Positions 1 through 5,536 of a stretch of 14,136 bases of DNA are shown here, one piece after another (position 1 is the stretch's first letter; each line of letters opens with the position of its first letter). The notes beneath the pieces were generated by a model that saw only the letters and a program-made list of their open reading frames with translations, had not been told where the DNA came from and searched no databases. The stretch lies in contig DASRGK010000088.1 of the NCBI GenBank assembly GCA_035651055.1, forward strand, positions 1 to 14,136, written 5' to 3'. The position numbers and the translations under genes are program-made. Source of the stretch: JAFKKF01 sp035651055. Lineage in GTDB: Bacteria > Pseudomonadota > Alphaproteobacteria > Rhizobiales > Kaistiaceae.

Positions 1-158
1 CGTTCCGCGTGAAGCTGGAAAACGACCACGAGATCATCGCCCACACCGCCGGCCGCATGCGCAAGAACCGCATCCGCGTGCTCGCCGGCGACAAGGTCCT
101 CGTCGAGATGACGCCCTATGACCTGACCAAGGGCCGGATCACCTACCGCTTCAAATAG
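1..158 (+). CDS. infA: Translation initiation factor IF-1, C-terminal part
   Basis: The 5' end lies outside the window. The visible 51 codons (in frame from base 3 to the TAG at 156-158) read as the second half of the S1/OB-fold of IF-1, including the stretches HTAGRMRKNRIRVLAGD and VEMTPYDLTKGRITYR that are almost invariant in bacterial IF-1. IF-1 binds the A-site region of the 30S subunit with IF-2 and IF-3 during initiation. The ending in RFK fits the usual length of about 72 residues. maf starts 30 bases downstream on the same strand, so infA, maf and yacG probably form one operon, as in other Hyphomicrobiales. Identity is very secure; only the upstream part is unseen. Confidence 0.96.
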   Translation, partial: FRVKLENDHEIIAHTAGRMRKNRIRVLAGDKVLVEMTPYDLTKGRITYRFK

Positions 159-188
159 CCGGGGCAACCCCATTCGGGAGAAGGGTTA

Positions 189-812
189 ATGGCAGGGCGT
201 CTGCGGCTCGTTCTCGCCTCGGGCTCGCCGCGCCGGCTGCAGCTCCTCGGCCAGATCGGCATCGTCCCCGACCGGCTGATGCCCTTGGGCCTTGATGAGG
301 CGCCGGGGCGCAAGGAGCTGCCGCGCAACCTCGCCCGCCGCCTGTCGCGCGAGAAGGCCGAAGCCGCGCTGAAAATCCTGAAGGGCGAACCGGAAAGCGC
401 CGGCTCGCTGCTTCTTGCCGCCGACACGGTGGTGGGCGTCGGCCGCCGCATCCTGCCGAAGGCCGAGTTGATCGACCAGGCCGCGGCATGCCTGCGCCTG
501 CTCTCCGGCCGCTCGCATCGCGTCTATTCCGGCATCGCGCTGGTGACCGCGCGCGGCTACATCCGCCAGCGCCTGGTCGAGACCCGCGTCCGCTTCAAGA
601 AGCTCTCCCGCGACGACATCGAGGCCTACCTCGCCTCGGGCGAGTGGCGCGGCAAGGCCGGCGGGTATGCCATCCAGGGGATCGCCGGCGCCTTCGTCGT
701 CAAGATCGTCGGGTCCTATTCCAATGTCGTCGGCCTGCCGCTCTACGAGACGATGGCGCTCCTGGCGGGCGAGGGCTACCCGGTCCATTTCGGGTGGCTC
801 AATCCGGCCTGA
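189..812 (+). CDS. maf: Maf family nucleotide pyrophosphatase
   Basis: This is a 207-residue Maf/HAM1-superfamily protein, the usual length. Visible family motifs are SGSPRR (residues 11-16, phosphate binding), AADTVV (77-82, with the catalytic Asp79), SGRSHRVYSG (106-115), GKAGGYAIQG (155-164) and GSYSNVVGLP (175-184). Maf proteins are cytoplasmic and hydrolyse non-canonical or modified nucleoside triphosphates to the monophosphate and pyrophosphate; some members also affect septum formation. The motifs do not show whether this one prefers dTTP/UTP-type or methylated substrates. The ATG at 189 is preceded by a good ribosome binding site (GGGAGAAGGG, 4 bases before the start). The gene follows infA by 30 bases and precedes yacG by 4, which supports cotranscription. 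Everything needed for activity appears present. Confidence 0.95.
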   Translation: MAGRLRLVLASGSPRRLQLLGQIGIVPDRLMPLGLDEAPGRKELPRNLARRLSREKAEAALKILKGEPESAGSLLLAADTVVGVGRRILPKAELIDQAAACLRLLSGRSHRVYSGIALVTARGYIRQRLVETRVRFKKLSRDDIEAYLASGEWRGKAGGYAIQGIAGAFVVKIVGSYSNVVGLPLYETMALLAGEGYPVHFGWLNPA

Positions 813-816
813 TCCC

Positions 817-1029
817 ATGGCGAACCCGACCGCCGCGCCGAAACGCAAGTGCCCGATCTGCGGCAAGCCCGCGGTGGTCGAGCGCCTGCCGTTCTGCTCC
901 AAGCGCTGTGCCGACGTCGACCTCCACCGCTGGCTCTCCGGCGGCTACGTCATCGCGGCCGCCGAGGAAACCCCGTCCGCGGAGGAGGTCGCCGACCCGT
1001 CCCGCGCGACCGATCCGACCGTACATTAA
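817..1029 (+). CDS. yacG: DNA gyrase inhibitor / zinc-binding protein YacG
   Basis: This small 70-residue protein has the YacG zinc ribbon: CPIC (Cys12, Cys15) and CSKRC (Cys27, Cys31), followed by the conserved DLHRWLSGGY segment (35-44) and an acidic tail. In E. coli YacG binds one zinc ion and inhibits gyrase by contacting GyrB; that role is carried over from the family. The ATG lies 4 bases after the maf stop, with no strong ribosome binding site, so translation is probably coupled to maf. A strong GC hairpin begins one base after its stop, so this looks like the last gene of the infA-maf-yacG unit. The 70-residue length and motif spacing are normal. Confidence 0.93.
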   Translation: MANPTAAPKRKCPICGKPAVVERLPFCSKRCADVDLHRWLSGGYVIAAAEETPSAEEVADPSRATDPTVH

Positions 1030-1030
1030 C

Positions 1031-1050
1031 CCGCCGCCTCAGGGCGGCGG
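1031..1050 (+). terminator. GC hairpin after yacG
   Basis: A perfect 8-bp stem, CCGCCGCC / GGCGGCGG, with a TCAG tetraloop starts one base after the yacG stop codon. It is followed only by TT and not by a long T tract, so it would be a weak intrinsic terminator or an mRNA-stabilising 3' hairpin. Its position at the end of the infA-maf-yacG operon and before an independent tRNA promoter supports a terminating role. Confidence 0.6.
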
Positions 1051-1067
1051 TTGGCGGAACGCCCGGC

Positions 1068-1096
1068 TGGACACCCGGAATGCCGTTCCCTATAAC
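1068..1096 (+). promoter_or_regulatory. Sigma70-type promoter for tRNA-Phe
   Basis: A -35 box TGGACA (1068-1073) and a -10 box TATAAC (1091-1096) are separated by exactly 17 bases; each matches the consensus in 5 of 6 positions. Transcription would start near 1103, about 43 bases before the mature tRNA. The site lies between the yacG hairpin and the tRNA gene, which is where a tRNA promoter is expected. Confidence 0.65.
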
Positions 1097-1145
1097 CCCG
1101 GTCGCTTGCGGCGGAGGCAGATATTCCACGCCTCCCGCTGCTCCA

Positions 1146-1221
<76 letters not shown>

Positions 1222-1482
1222 TTTTCACGTCAAAGGTTTGGATCGACGGAGCGGTGAAGCGCTGCGGCATCTAGTTCTGCCGTGGAGGGTTCGCCGGATC
1301 GTCCGAACGAGCACCGATCTTCCAGCAGTCCCGAGGATTCAGGCGACCAGACCTGTCGATGGTTGGGCGGCGATTGGCGCCGCGAGGGGCGCAACCGCCC
1401 GCATCGTCCGCACCGTCCGCCCTCGGACGAAGTTCACGCCGGCCAACGGCGTCGCATACGGCGTGCGGACGGCCTCGGCCGT
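1222..1482. other. Gap with no recognisable gene
   Basis: These 261 bases follow the tRNA and precede the dehydrogenase scrap. All frames are open for some distance because of high GC, but none gives a protein I recognise or a start with a convincing ribosome binding site. No integrase fragment, no repeat of the tRNA 3' end and no clear promoter was seen. It is probably decayed DNA belonging to the same remnant as the pseudogene that follows. Confidence 0.5.
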
Positions 1483-1702
1483 TGGCCGTATCCGATCTTG
1501 CGCGTTGGCGACGTCGCCAATTCGGTCAGCGTCGAAATCGTGCCTCGTCCCGGCGAGCCTTTTTGTCGGCACCGGCGAGGCGGCACAGGGCCCGACTTCC
1601 GCCGCGGTCGCAAGTGCTGTCCGCGACGCCATCGGCAAGCGCCTTTACGGTCTGCCCCTCACTGCCGACAGGGTGAAGAATGCCATCCTGGCCCGCGGAT
1701 AG
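1483..1702 (+). pseudogene. C-terminal remnant of a molybdopterin-dependent (xanthine/aldehyde/nicotinate dehydrogenase family) large subunit
   Basis: Bases 1483-1563 read in one frame as YPILRVGDVANSVSVEIV and then PRPGEPF. From 1565 the next frame reads VGTGEAAQGPTSAAVASAV and then GKRLYGLPLTADRVKNAIL, ending at the TAG at 1700-1702. Together these match the extreme C-terminus of the CoxL/XdhB/NicB-type molybdopterin subunits (consensus of the type YPILRF...PGxPFxGxGEAAQGPTxAAxANA...LPLTPERVKAA). The two halves join if one T is removed from the five-T run at 1560-1564. The rest of the gene (family members are about 700-1200 residues) is missing upstream, with no trace that I can read. It cannot encode an active enzyme. 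The family assignment is from motif memory; the exact substrate class cannot be told from this piece. Confidence 0.72.
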
Positions 1703-1773
1703 CGCTGCCGGCACCCGCAGTGCGTCGTCCACGGCAGGCGTCTCGGACGAAGGAACGGAACATCGGTCAGCGC

Positions 1774-1820
1774 CTGCGGAGTTGCGGCACGAGCCGGTCA
1801 GGCGTGCGCAACTCCCGCAG
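1774..1820. repeat. Long imperfect inverted repeat
   Basis: The left arm (1774-1791, CTGCGGAGTTGCGGCACG) and the right arm (1803-1820, CGTGCGCAACTCCCGCAG) pair over almost all their length with two single-base bulges, around an 11-base loop. It lies about 40 bases beyond the stop of the minus-strand Cys-rich gene. It could act as a transcription terminator or 3' stabiliser for that gene, although no T tract follows on either strand. It could also be part of a decayed mobile element. Confidence 0.5.
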
Positions 1821-1859
1821 TGCCGGCGACCCGTCGACGGTGGCGAAACCGGTCTCGAA

Positions 1860-2171
1860 CTACTTGAGGAGGCCGGCGCGCGCAGGTGCGAGGTAAGTCG
1901 CTATGCTGTCGGGGACCGTGCGGGCGGCACAATTCGAGCAGGTACCGGTGCACTTCCCCTTGTTGGTGCAGGTCACCGTCCCGGTCCCCGTCGCGCAACC
2001 ATAGCCGCCGTTTGCGGTGTTGAAGAACTGCCCCGACGCGTCGATGCACGCCATCTCGATTGAGCTGACGCTGTGGGTTCCCTTGAGGACGTGGGATGGG
2101 ACGACGGCGTTCGCCTCGAATGCGAAAAGGACGAATGCCAGACAGGCCGTGATCCGCAGGATGTGGGTCAT
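1860..2171 (-). CDS. Small exported cysteine-rich protein, function unknown
   Basis: I do not recognise a family. The 103-residue product begins with a classical signal peptide: a short basic start (MTHILRIT), a hydrophobic core (residues 8-18) and an Ala-x-Ala type cleavage site FEANA/V at 22-23. The predicted mature part has six cysteines (42, 59, 68, 74, 78, 81), four of them packed as C-x5-C-x3-C-x2-C, and is rich in Gly, Thr and Ser. This suggests a disulphide-stabilised periplasmic or secreted protein. The ATG at 2171 is preferred over one 18 bases upstream because GGAG lies 9 bases before it and a TATAAT box places transcription start near 2200. It has no partner gene: the neighbour upstream is 137 bases away and the flank downstream is decayed DNA. 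Confidence 0.7.
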   Translation of the reverse strand: MTHILRITACLAFVLFAFEANAVVPSHVLKGTHSVSSIEMACIDASGQFFNTANGGYGCATGTGTVTCTNKGKCTGTCSNCAARTVPDSIATYLAPARAGLLK

Positions 2172-2206
2172 GACGACAGACTCCAACATGAACCGCCCCG
2201 GCAGGA

Positions 2207-2212
2207 ATTATA
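2207..2212 (-). promoter_or_regulatory. Perfect TATAAT -10 box upstream of the Cys-rich gene
   Basis: The minus strand carries a perfect TATAAT 35 bases upstream of the preferred start at 2171. No TTGACA-like -35 box sits at 16-18 bases, and no extended -10 TG is present, so it may need an activator. The predicted transcript start near 2200 leaves a leader of about 29 bases containing the GGAG ribosome binding site. Confidence 0.45.
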
Positions 2213-2308
2213 CCTGCGTTCCCGCCTGAGCGCACCGTGTCAGAAGGGCGCCCGCGGCTCCAAGGCGAGGGCGAAACGAGGCGAGATGCAACCCGCAATC
2301 AACGGTCG

Positions 2309-2590
2309 CTAGAGGCTTTTCCACCTCTGGACGACTCTGGTCAGTTCCTCGATCAGCTGCTCCAGAACTTCTATGCCCTGTTCCAGGGCCTTCCGTTCGG
2401 AGGGGCAATCCTTGAAGGGGAAGGTGAGGGTGACGGCCGGCGTCTCGGTCACGTTGACCGGGATCTCGATCGTGCCGTTCACACGCCACTCCTCGCTCAT
2501 TGGACGGATCTGACCGGGCACGACCTTGATCGTTCCGACGGTTACCGCTGAACTGGAATCTTGCCGGGTAGCCCGCGCCGCATTCAACAT
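2309..2590 (-). CDS. Hypothetical protein, 93 residues
   Basis: No family is recognised. The start at 2590 is chosen because GAGGA lies 8 bases upstream; an in-frame ATG at 2716 would add a basic, Pro-rich stretch that looks non-coding. The protein has an extended beta-like middle (residues 16-60: KVVPGQIRPM, EWRVNGTIEIPVNV, AVTLTFPF) and then a probable amphipathic or coiled-coil helix (67-91) ending in VVQRWKSL. There is no signal peptide and no membrane segment, and one cysteine (62). It stands alone between the yihY-like gene and the Cys-rich gene. A possible stress-sigma promoter lies at 2715-2739. It is probably a real gene because of the strong ribosome binding site and structured composition; function unknown. 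Confidence 0.55.
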   Translation of the reverse strand: MLNAARATRQDSSSAVTVGTIKVVPGQIRPMSEEWRVNGTIEIPVNVTETPAVTLTFPFKDCPSERKALEQGIEVLEQLIEELTRVVQRWKSL

Positions 2591-2714
2591 CGTGTTTTCC
2601 TCACGCTGCGGCCCGAGACCCTCCCGCCACTTGGCTGGATTCGACTTCCTCCCGGCCGTTGGCGGCCGCACCGAAGTTCCCGCAAATGTGGGAGCCGGCC
2701 CGGCCTTCCGCTTC

Positions 2715-2739
2715 AATGAAATCGCCGGGATCAGGTTCC
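2715..2739 (-). promoter_or_regulatory. Possible EcfG/RpoE2-type promoter
   Basis: The minus strand reads GGAAC (2739-2735), 18 bases, then TT (2716-2715). This fits the GGAAC-N18-19-TT form described for rhizobial RpoE2, but the base context of the -10 (CATT) differs from the usual CGTT. It overlaps the stop codon of the upstream yihY-like gene and would start a transcript about 118 bases before the 93-residue gene. One short motif in a GC-rich window can occur by chance. Confidence 0.3.
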
Positions 2740-3633
2740 CGTGAGGCGGCGCCGCTCGCTTCTGCGATCCGTATCGGCCTTGTGCGGCGCCGTGCTGCCC
2801 GGTCCGGCTGCGCGCCGCGAACCGCGGCGCGTCGCATAGGCGTGCGTGAGCTCGGCGCCGAAGAGCACGATCTGTGCAGAGTAATAGACCCAGATCAGGA
2901 GGATCAGGATCGAGGCGACAGCGCCGTACGTGCTCTCAAGTCCCTGCGAGCCGACGTACCAGCCAATCAGCGCCTTGCCGATGTCGAAGAGAATGGATGT
3001 CACGATCGCGCCGAAGATCACGTCCCTCCACGCCACTTCCGTGTCCGGGAAGAACTTGAACAGCGCGCCGAACAGGATTGCGAGGATCACGAACGAGGCG
3101 ACGAAGTTGATCGCCTGCCAGACGAGCGAATCGTCCGTACTGCCGAAATGGGCCGAGATCGCCGCCAGCGCCGCGCTCACCACCAGCGAGGTTGCGAGCA
3201 GAAAGCCGAGGGCGAGAATGCCGGCGAACGAAACCAGATAGGTGCGCACATACCACCAGGCTGAAGCATGTTTGGGATCGCGGACGTCCCAGATCGTGTT
3301 CATCGCGTCCTTGAGTTGCGCAACGACGCCCACTGCCGCAACCAGGAGGACGACGATGCCGACGAGGGCCGCCAGCCCGGTCGCGTCCGGCGAGATCGCG
3401 TGCGCCAGCATCGTCTCGACGGCATCGCCGCCAGTTTTCCCTAGCAGTCCTCGAAACTGACCGACCAGACTGCCGCGGACGAAATCCGCGGTGAAAAAGA
3501 AGCTGGCAAAGGCGGTCACGATCAACAGAAGCGGACCGATCGAGAAGACGGAATAGTAGGCGAGTGCGGCGGCGAGCCGTCCCGTCCGATGCCGCGACCA
3601 TTCCTGGAACGCGACCTTGAGGATCTCCCACAT
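2731..3633 (-). CDS. YihY/virulence factor BrkB family membrane protein
   Basis: A 300-residue polytopic inner-membrane protein. It has the conserved N-terminal region of the family (RLAAALAYYSVFSIGPLLL, residues 19-37), about six hydrophobic segments (roughly 20-46, 88-107, 130-160, 172-192, 205-225, 236-262), the motif QLKDAMNTIWDVRD (106-119), FFPDTEVAWRD (194-204) and the typical last helix LLIWVYYSAQIVLFGAE (245-261). A basic hydrophilic tail follows. The family is widespread and was once misnamed RNase BN; transport and serum-resistance roles have been proposed but no firm activity is known. The ATG at 3633 has GGAGGG five bases upstream; a 5-bp hairpin (3645-3661) sits just before it in the leader. 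The upstream gene ends 96 bases away, so coupling is uncertain. Confidence 0.93.
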   Translation of the reverse strand: MWEILKVAFQEWSRHRTGRLAAALAYYSVFSIGPLLLIVTAFASFFFTADFVRGSLVGQFRGLLGKTGGDAVETMLAHAISPDATGLAALVGIVVLLVAAVGVVAQLKDAMNTIWDVRDPKHASAWWYVRTYLVSFAGILALGFLLATSLVVSAALAAISAHFGSTDDSLVWQAINFVASFVILAILFGALFKFFPDTEVAWRDVIFGAIVTSILFDIGKALIGWYVGSQGLESTYGAVASILILLIWVYYSAQIVLFGAELTHAYATRRGSRRAAGPGSTAPHKADTDRRSERRRLTGT

Positions 3634-3729
3634 CGTTACCCTCCGCCTGCCGCTAACAGGCAAAACTCCCCGCAGCGATGGAGGTTTCACGGGTGCACCG
3701 TGCTAAAGCAACTCGATCAGGCGCGCGGC

Positions 3730-4248
3730 TTATGTCCGGCCCGCCTGTTTCACCAACCGGTCGAGCGTGTCGAAGTCTTCTTCGTCGGAATAGGGCGTCA
3801 GGTCGAGCGCCGCGGGGACGCGGGTCAGCCTTTCCACGGCGATCTCCTTTGAATGTTTCTTCGTGAAGCGATCATAGGTGCGCCAGGAAAGCCCGGCTGC
3901 GCGGACGGCCGCCTGTTCAGTCCTGAGCGCCACCTGGTGGGCGTGCAGGTAGTGCAGCCGCAGACCGTCAAGCAGCGCCTTCTCGACGATTTCGTGCAGC
4001 GCAATGAAGCGATCGGTCGGAACCCGCCTGCCCCCGACCCGGAGGGCGGACGGCATGTGGCGATCGATATAGATCACGCGGCCGTCCGAACTGTAGCCAG
4101 CGGCATAGGGGATGTCGAAATCGCGGCTGATCCGCGCCGGCCGCTTCAGCGCGGCCGACATCATTTCCAGGATGGCCGCGTCCGAGATGTCCTCCGTCCA
4201 GGTTCGGACCTCGGCTTCCAGCAATGCCTTGTTCTTCGGAACCGCCAT
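3730..4248 (-). CDS. Hypothetical protein with HEIVE / AHxxALxxE zincin-like motif
   Basis: A 172-residue soluble protein that I cannot place in a named family. Visible features are DFDIPYAAGYSSDGRVIYID (residues 43-62), the segment FIALHEIVEKALLD (81-94) with HEIVE at 85-89, and AHQVALRTE (103-111), then a basic helix and an acidic C-terminus (DEEDFD, 155-160). The arrangement (short beta strand IYID, helix HExxE, later helix with H104 and E111) resembles zincin-like metallopeptidase folds, but the canonical HExxH is not present. Metal binding through H85, E86, E89, H104 or E111 is an inference. The start at 4248 has only a weak ribosome binding site (CTGAG). It is divergent from the stress operon, sharing a 234-base intergenic region. 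Confidence 0.7.
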   Translation of the reverse strand: MAVPKNKALLEAEVRTWTEDISDAAILEMMSAALKRPARISRDFDIPYAAGYSSDGRVIYIDRHMPSALRVGGRRVPTDRFIALHEIVEKALLDGLRLHYLHAHQVALRTEQAAVRAAGLSWRTYDRFTKKHSKEIAVERLTRVPAALDLTPYSDEEDFDTLDRLVKQAGRT

Positions 4249-4427
4249 GGCTCAGGTCGAACCGCTGAAGGTGATCGACCCTCAACGCTCCGCCTGCCGT
4301 TGGGTTCACGGACGTCTGCTCAACCGGCGGGCCGAAGCCGCGTCCTCAACTGCGACGTGCCGACCTCTGCGGGTTCGCACCGGGGACGAGGCGAGAAAGC
4401 GAAGAAGCGAAATACCCGGCGGGGAAG

Positions 4428-4453
4428 GGAACTCGCCCGTCGGGGCGCGAGTT
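4428..4453 (+). promoter_or_regulatory. EcfG/RpoE2-type general-stress promoter
   Basis: GGAAC (4428-4432) is followed by 19 bases and then TT (4452-4453); read the other way it is GGAAC-N17-AGTT. This matches the alphaproteobacterial general-stress-response sigma factor motif (GGAAC-N16-17-cGTT, or GGAAC-N18-19-TT for RpoE2). The predicted start near 4460 gives a leader of roughly 23 bases to the ATG at 4483, a natural distance. The genes downstream are of a kind often found under EcfG control, which strengthens the call. Confidence 0.6.
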
Positions 4454-4482
4454 GGGAGCGCAGCCTTACGAAGAGAGACCCA

Positions 4483-5154
4483 ATGCGCGAACCCGAGGGC
4501 AGAATCGATCCGTCGAAACGCCGGTCAACCGGCGGCAGCGACAGTACCGGCACGATCAGCACGACCAGACGGTCACAGCCGGGAAATTCACCACCGCGGC
4601 AACAGGGACCGCTCCCTACAAAGACCTTGAAGGATGCGGCGGACGACATCGCCGACTCCGCGAGCGACATTGCCGAGGTCGCGCGGGAAACGATCCGTAC
4701 CACCGCCCGAGCCGTCTCGGAACAGGTGGGCGAACTCGCATCCCATGTCGGCGAAGAATTGGAAGAAACCGCCGCCGAACAGAAGAAGCGCGGCGCCGCA
4801 TTTCTGGAAAACTTCGCCCAGGCGGTGGGAAGGGCATCGGAAGATCTTCGCGCCCAGTCGCCTGCGGTTTCGAACTACATTCGCGACGCCGCGAAGAGTG
4901 TCGAGAAGTTCTCAGGCACCATCCGCAATCGCAGCGTCGGCGATCTGCTGGAAGCCGCCGGATCGTTCGCCAGGCAACGCCCGGAAGCTTTCGTCGCCGG
5001 CGCGGTGGCTGCCGGCTTTGTCATCTCGCGCTTCCTGAAGAGCACGAAGCGAACCGGCACGAAGCGGCCCAATGACGCAAACGGGAGCACTCGCATGCCC
5101 ACCGCTCGGACTCGGTCCGCGGCGGAAAGCGGAGGACACCTCCGTGGCGAATGA
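4483..5154 (+). CDS. DUF883/ElaB-like stress membrane protein ('nutrient deprivation-induced' type)
   Basis: A 223-residue protein with a polar, disordered N-terminus (1-47), a long charged and Ala-rich amphipathic helical region (48-160, for example DDIADSASDIAEVARETIR), and one predicted membrane helix near the C-terminus (165-185: RQRPEAFVAGAVAAGFVISR). This layout resembles ElaB/YqjD (DUF883) tail-anchored proteins, which in E. coli bind ribosomes at the inner membrane in stationary phase, and rhizobial proteins annotated as nutrient deprivation-induced. The ATG at 4483 follows an AAGAGAG element. It is the first gene of a three-gene operon behind a GGAAC-type promoter, and its last 11 bases overlap the next gene. 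Family placement is by layout and is less sure than that of the two genes downstream. Confidence 0.78.
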   Translation: MREPEGRIDPSKRRSTGGSDSTGTISTTRRSQPGNSPPRQQGPLPTKTLKDAADDIADSASDIAEVARETIRTTARAVSEQVGELASHVGEELEETAAEQKKRGAAFLENFAQAVGRASEDLRAQSPAVSNYIRDAAKSVEKFSGTIRNRSVGDLLEAAGSFARQRPEAFVAGAVAAGFVISRFLKSTKRTGTKRPNDANGSTRMPTARTRSAAESGGHLRGE

Positions 5155-5536
5155 GCGCCATTCCTCCACGTTGGGCCTGTTCGCCGACGTCGTCAGCCAG
5201 CTGGCCGGCCTTTTCCAGAATGAACTGCAACTGCTTCGCGCCGAGTTCGGCGAGAAGATCCGCCGTCTGATTGACAGCGGCGCGCTCGTCGGCGGTGGTG
5301 CCGTGGCGCTTCTCGCCGCGCTGCTTCTCCTCCTCCGTGGCCTGGTCAGATGGCTGGAAGTTGCCGGCATCCCGGACCAGTGGGGCTACCTGATCGTCGG
5401 GACGATCGTCGGCGTGGCGGGATGGTTTGCGCTGCAGAGCGGGCTGGCCGCGATCAAAAGGTCGACGCTCGTCCCCGACCGGGCCGTCGATCAGTTGCGG
5501 GCGGATTTTGACACCGTGAAGGAGCACGTCGGATGA
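5144..5536 (+). CDS. Phage holin family / YqjE-type (DUF1469) membrane protein
   Basis: A 130-residue protein with an N-terminal amphipathic helix (8-42, containing LFADVVSQLAGLFQNELQLL) and two membrane segments (about 46-66 and 80-102) linked by a short loop with Trp70, then a charged tail. This is the pattern of the Phage_holin_3_6 / YqjE family. Despite the name, most chromosomal members have no phage link and sit beside DUF883 and DUF3618 genes, as here. The GTG start at 5144 is preferred because GGAGG lies 8 bases upstream and the family begins close to this point; an upstream in-frame ATG at 5072 would add a stretch antisense in character. It overlaps the previous gene by 11 bases and the next by 4 (ATGA), so translation is probably coupled. 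Confidence 0.85.
   Translation: MANERHSSTLGLFADVVSQLAGLFQNELQLLRAEFGEKIRRLIDSGALVGGGAVALLAALLLLLRGLVRWLEVAGIPDQWGYLIVGTIVGVAGWFALQSGLAAIKRSTLVPDRAVDQLRADFDTVKEHVG

Noticed and set aside
2653..2668. CGGCCG-TTGG-CGGCCG hairpin after the yihY-like gene
   Set aside because: It is short, built from self-complementary hexamers common in GC-rich DNA, and lacks a T tract; too weak to call a terminator.
3645..3661. 5-bp hairpin in the leader of the yihY-like gene
   Set aside because: The stem is too short to claim as a riboswitch or attenuator.
3853..4482. Upstream extension of the first stress-operon gene by 210 codons
   Set aside because: The extension is antisense to the HEIVE gene and then crosses the intergenic promoter; the start at 4483 fits the promoter and the family layout.
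5144..5536. Reading the holin-type gene as evidence of a prophage
   Set aside because: No other phage gene is present and the family commonly sits with DUF883/DUF3618 genes on chromosomes.
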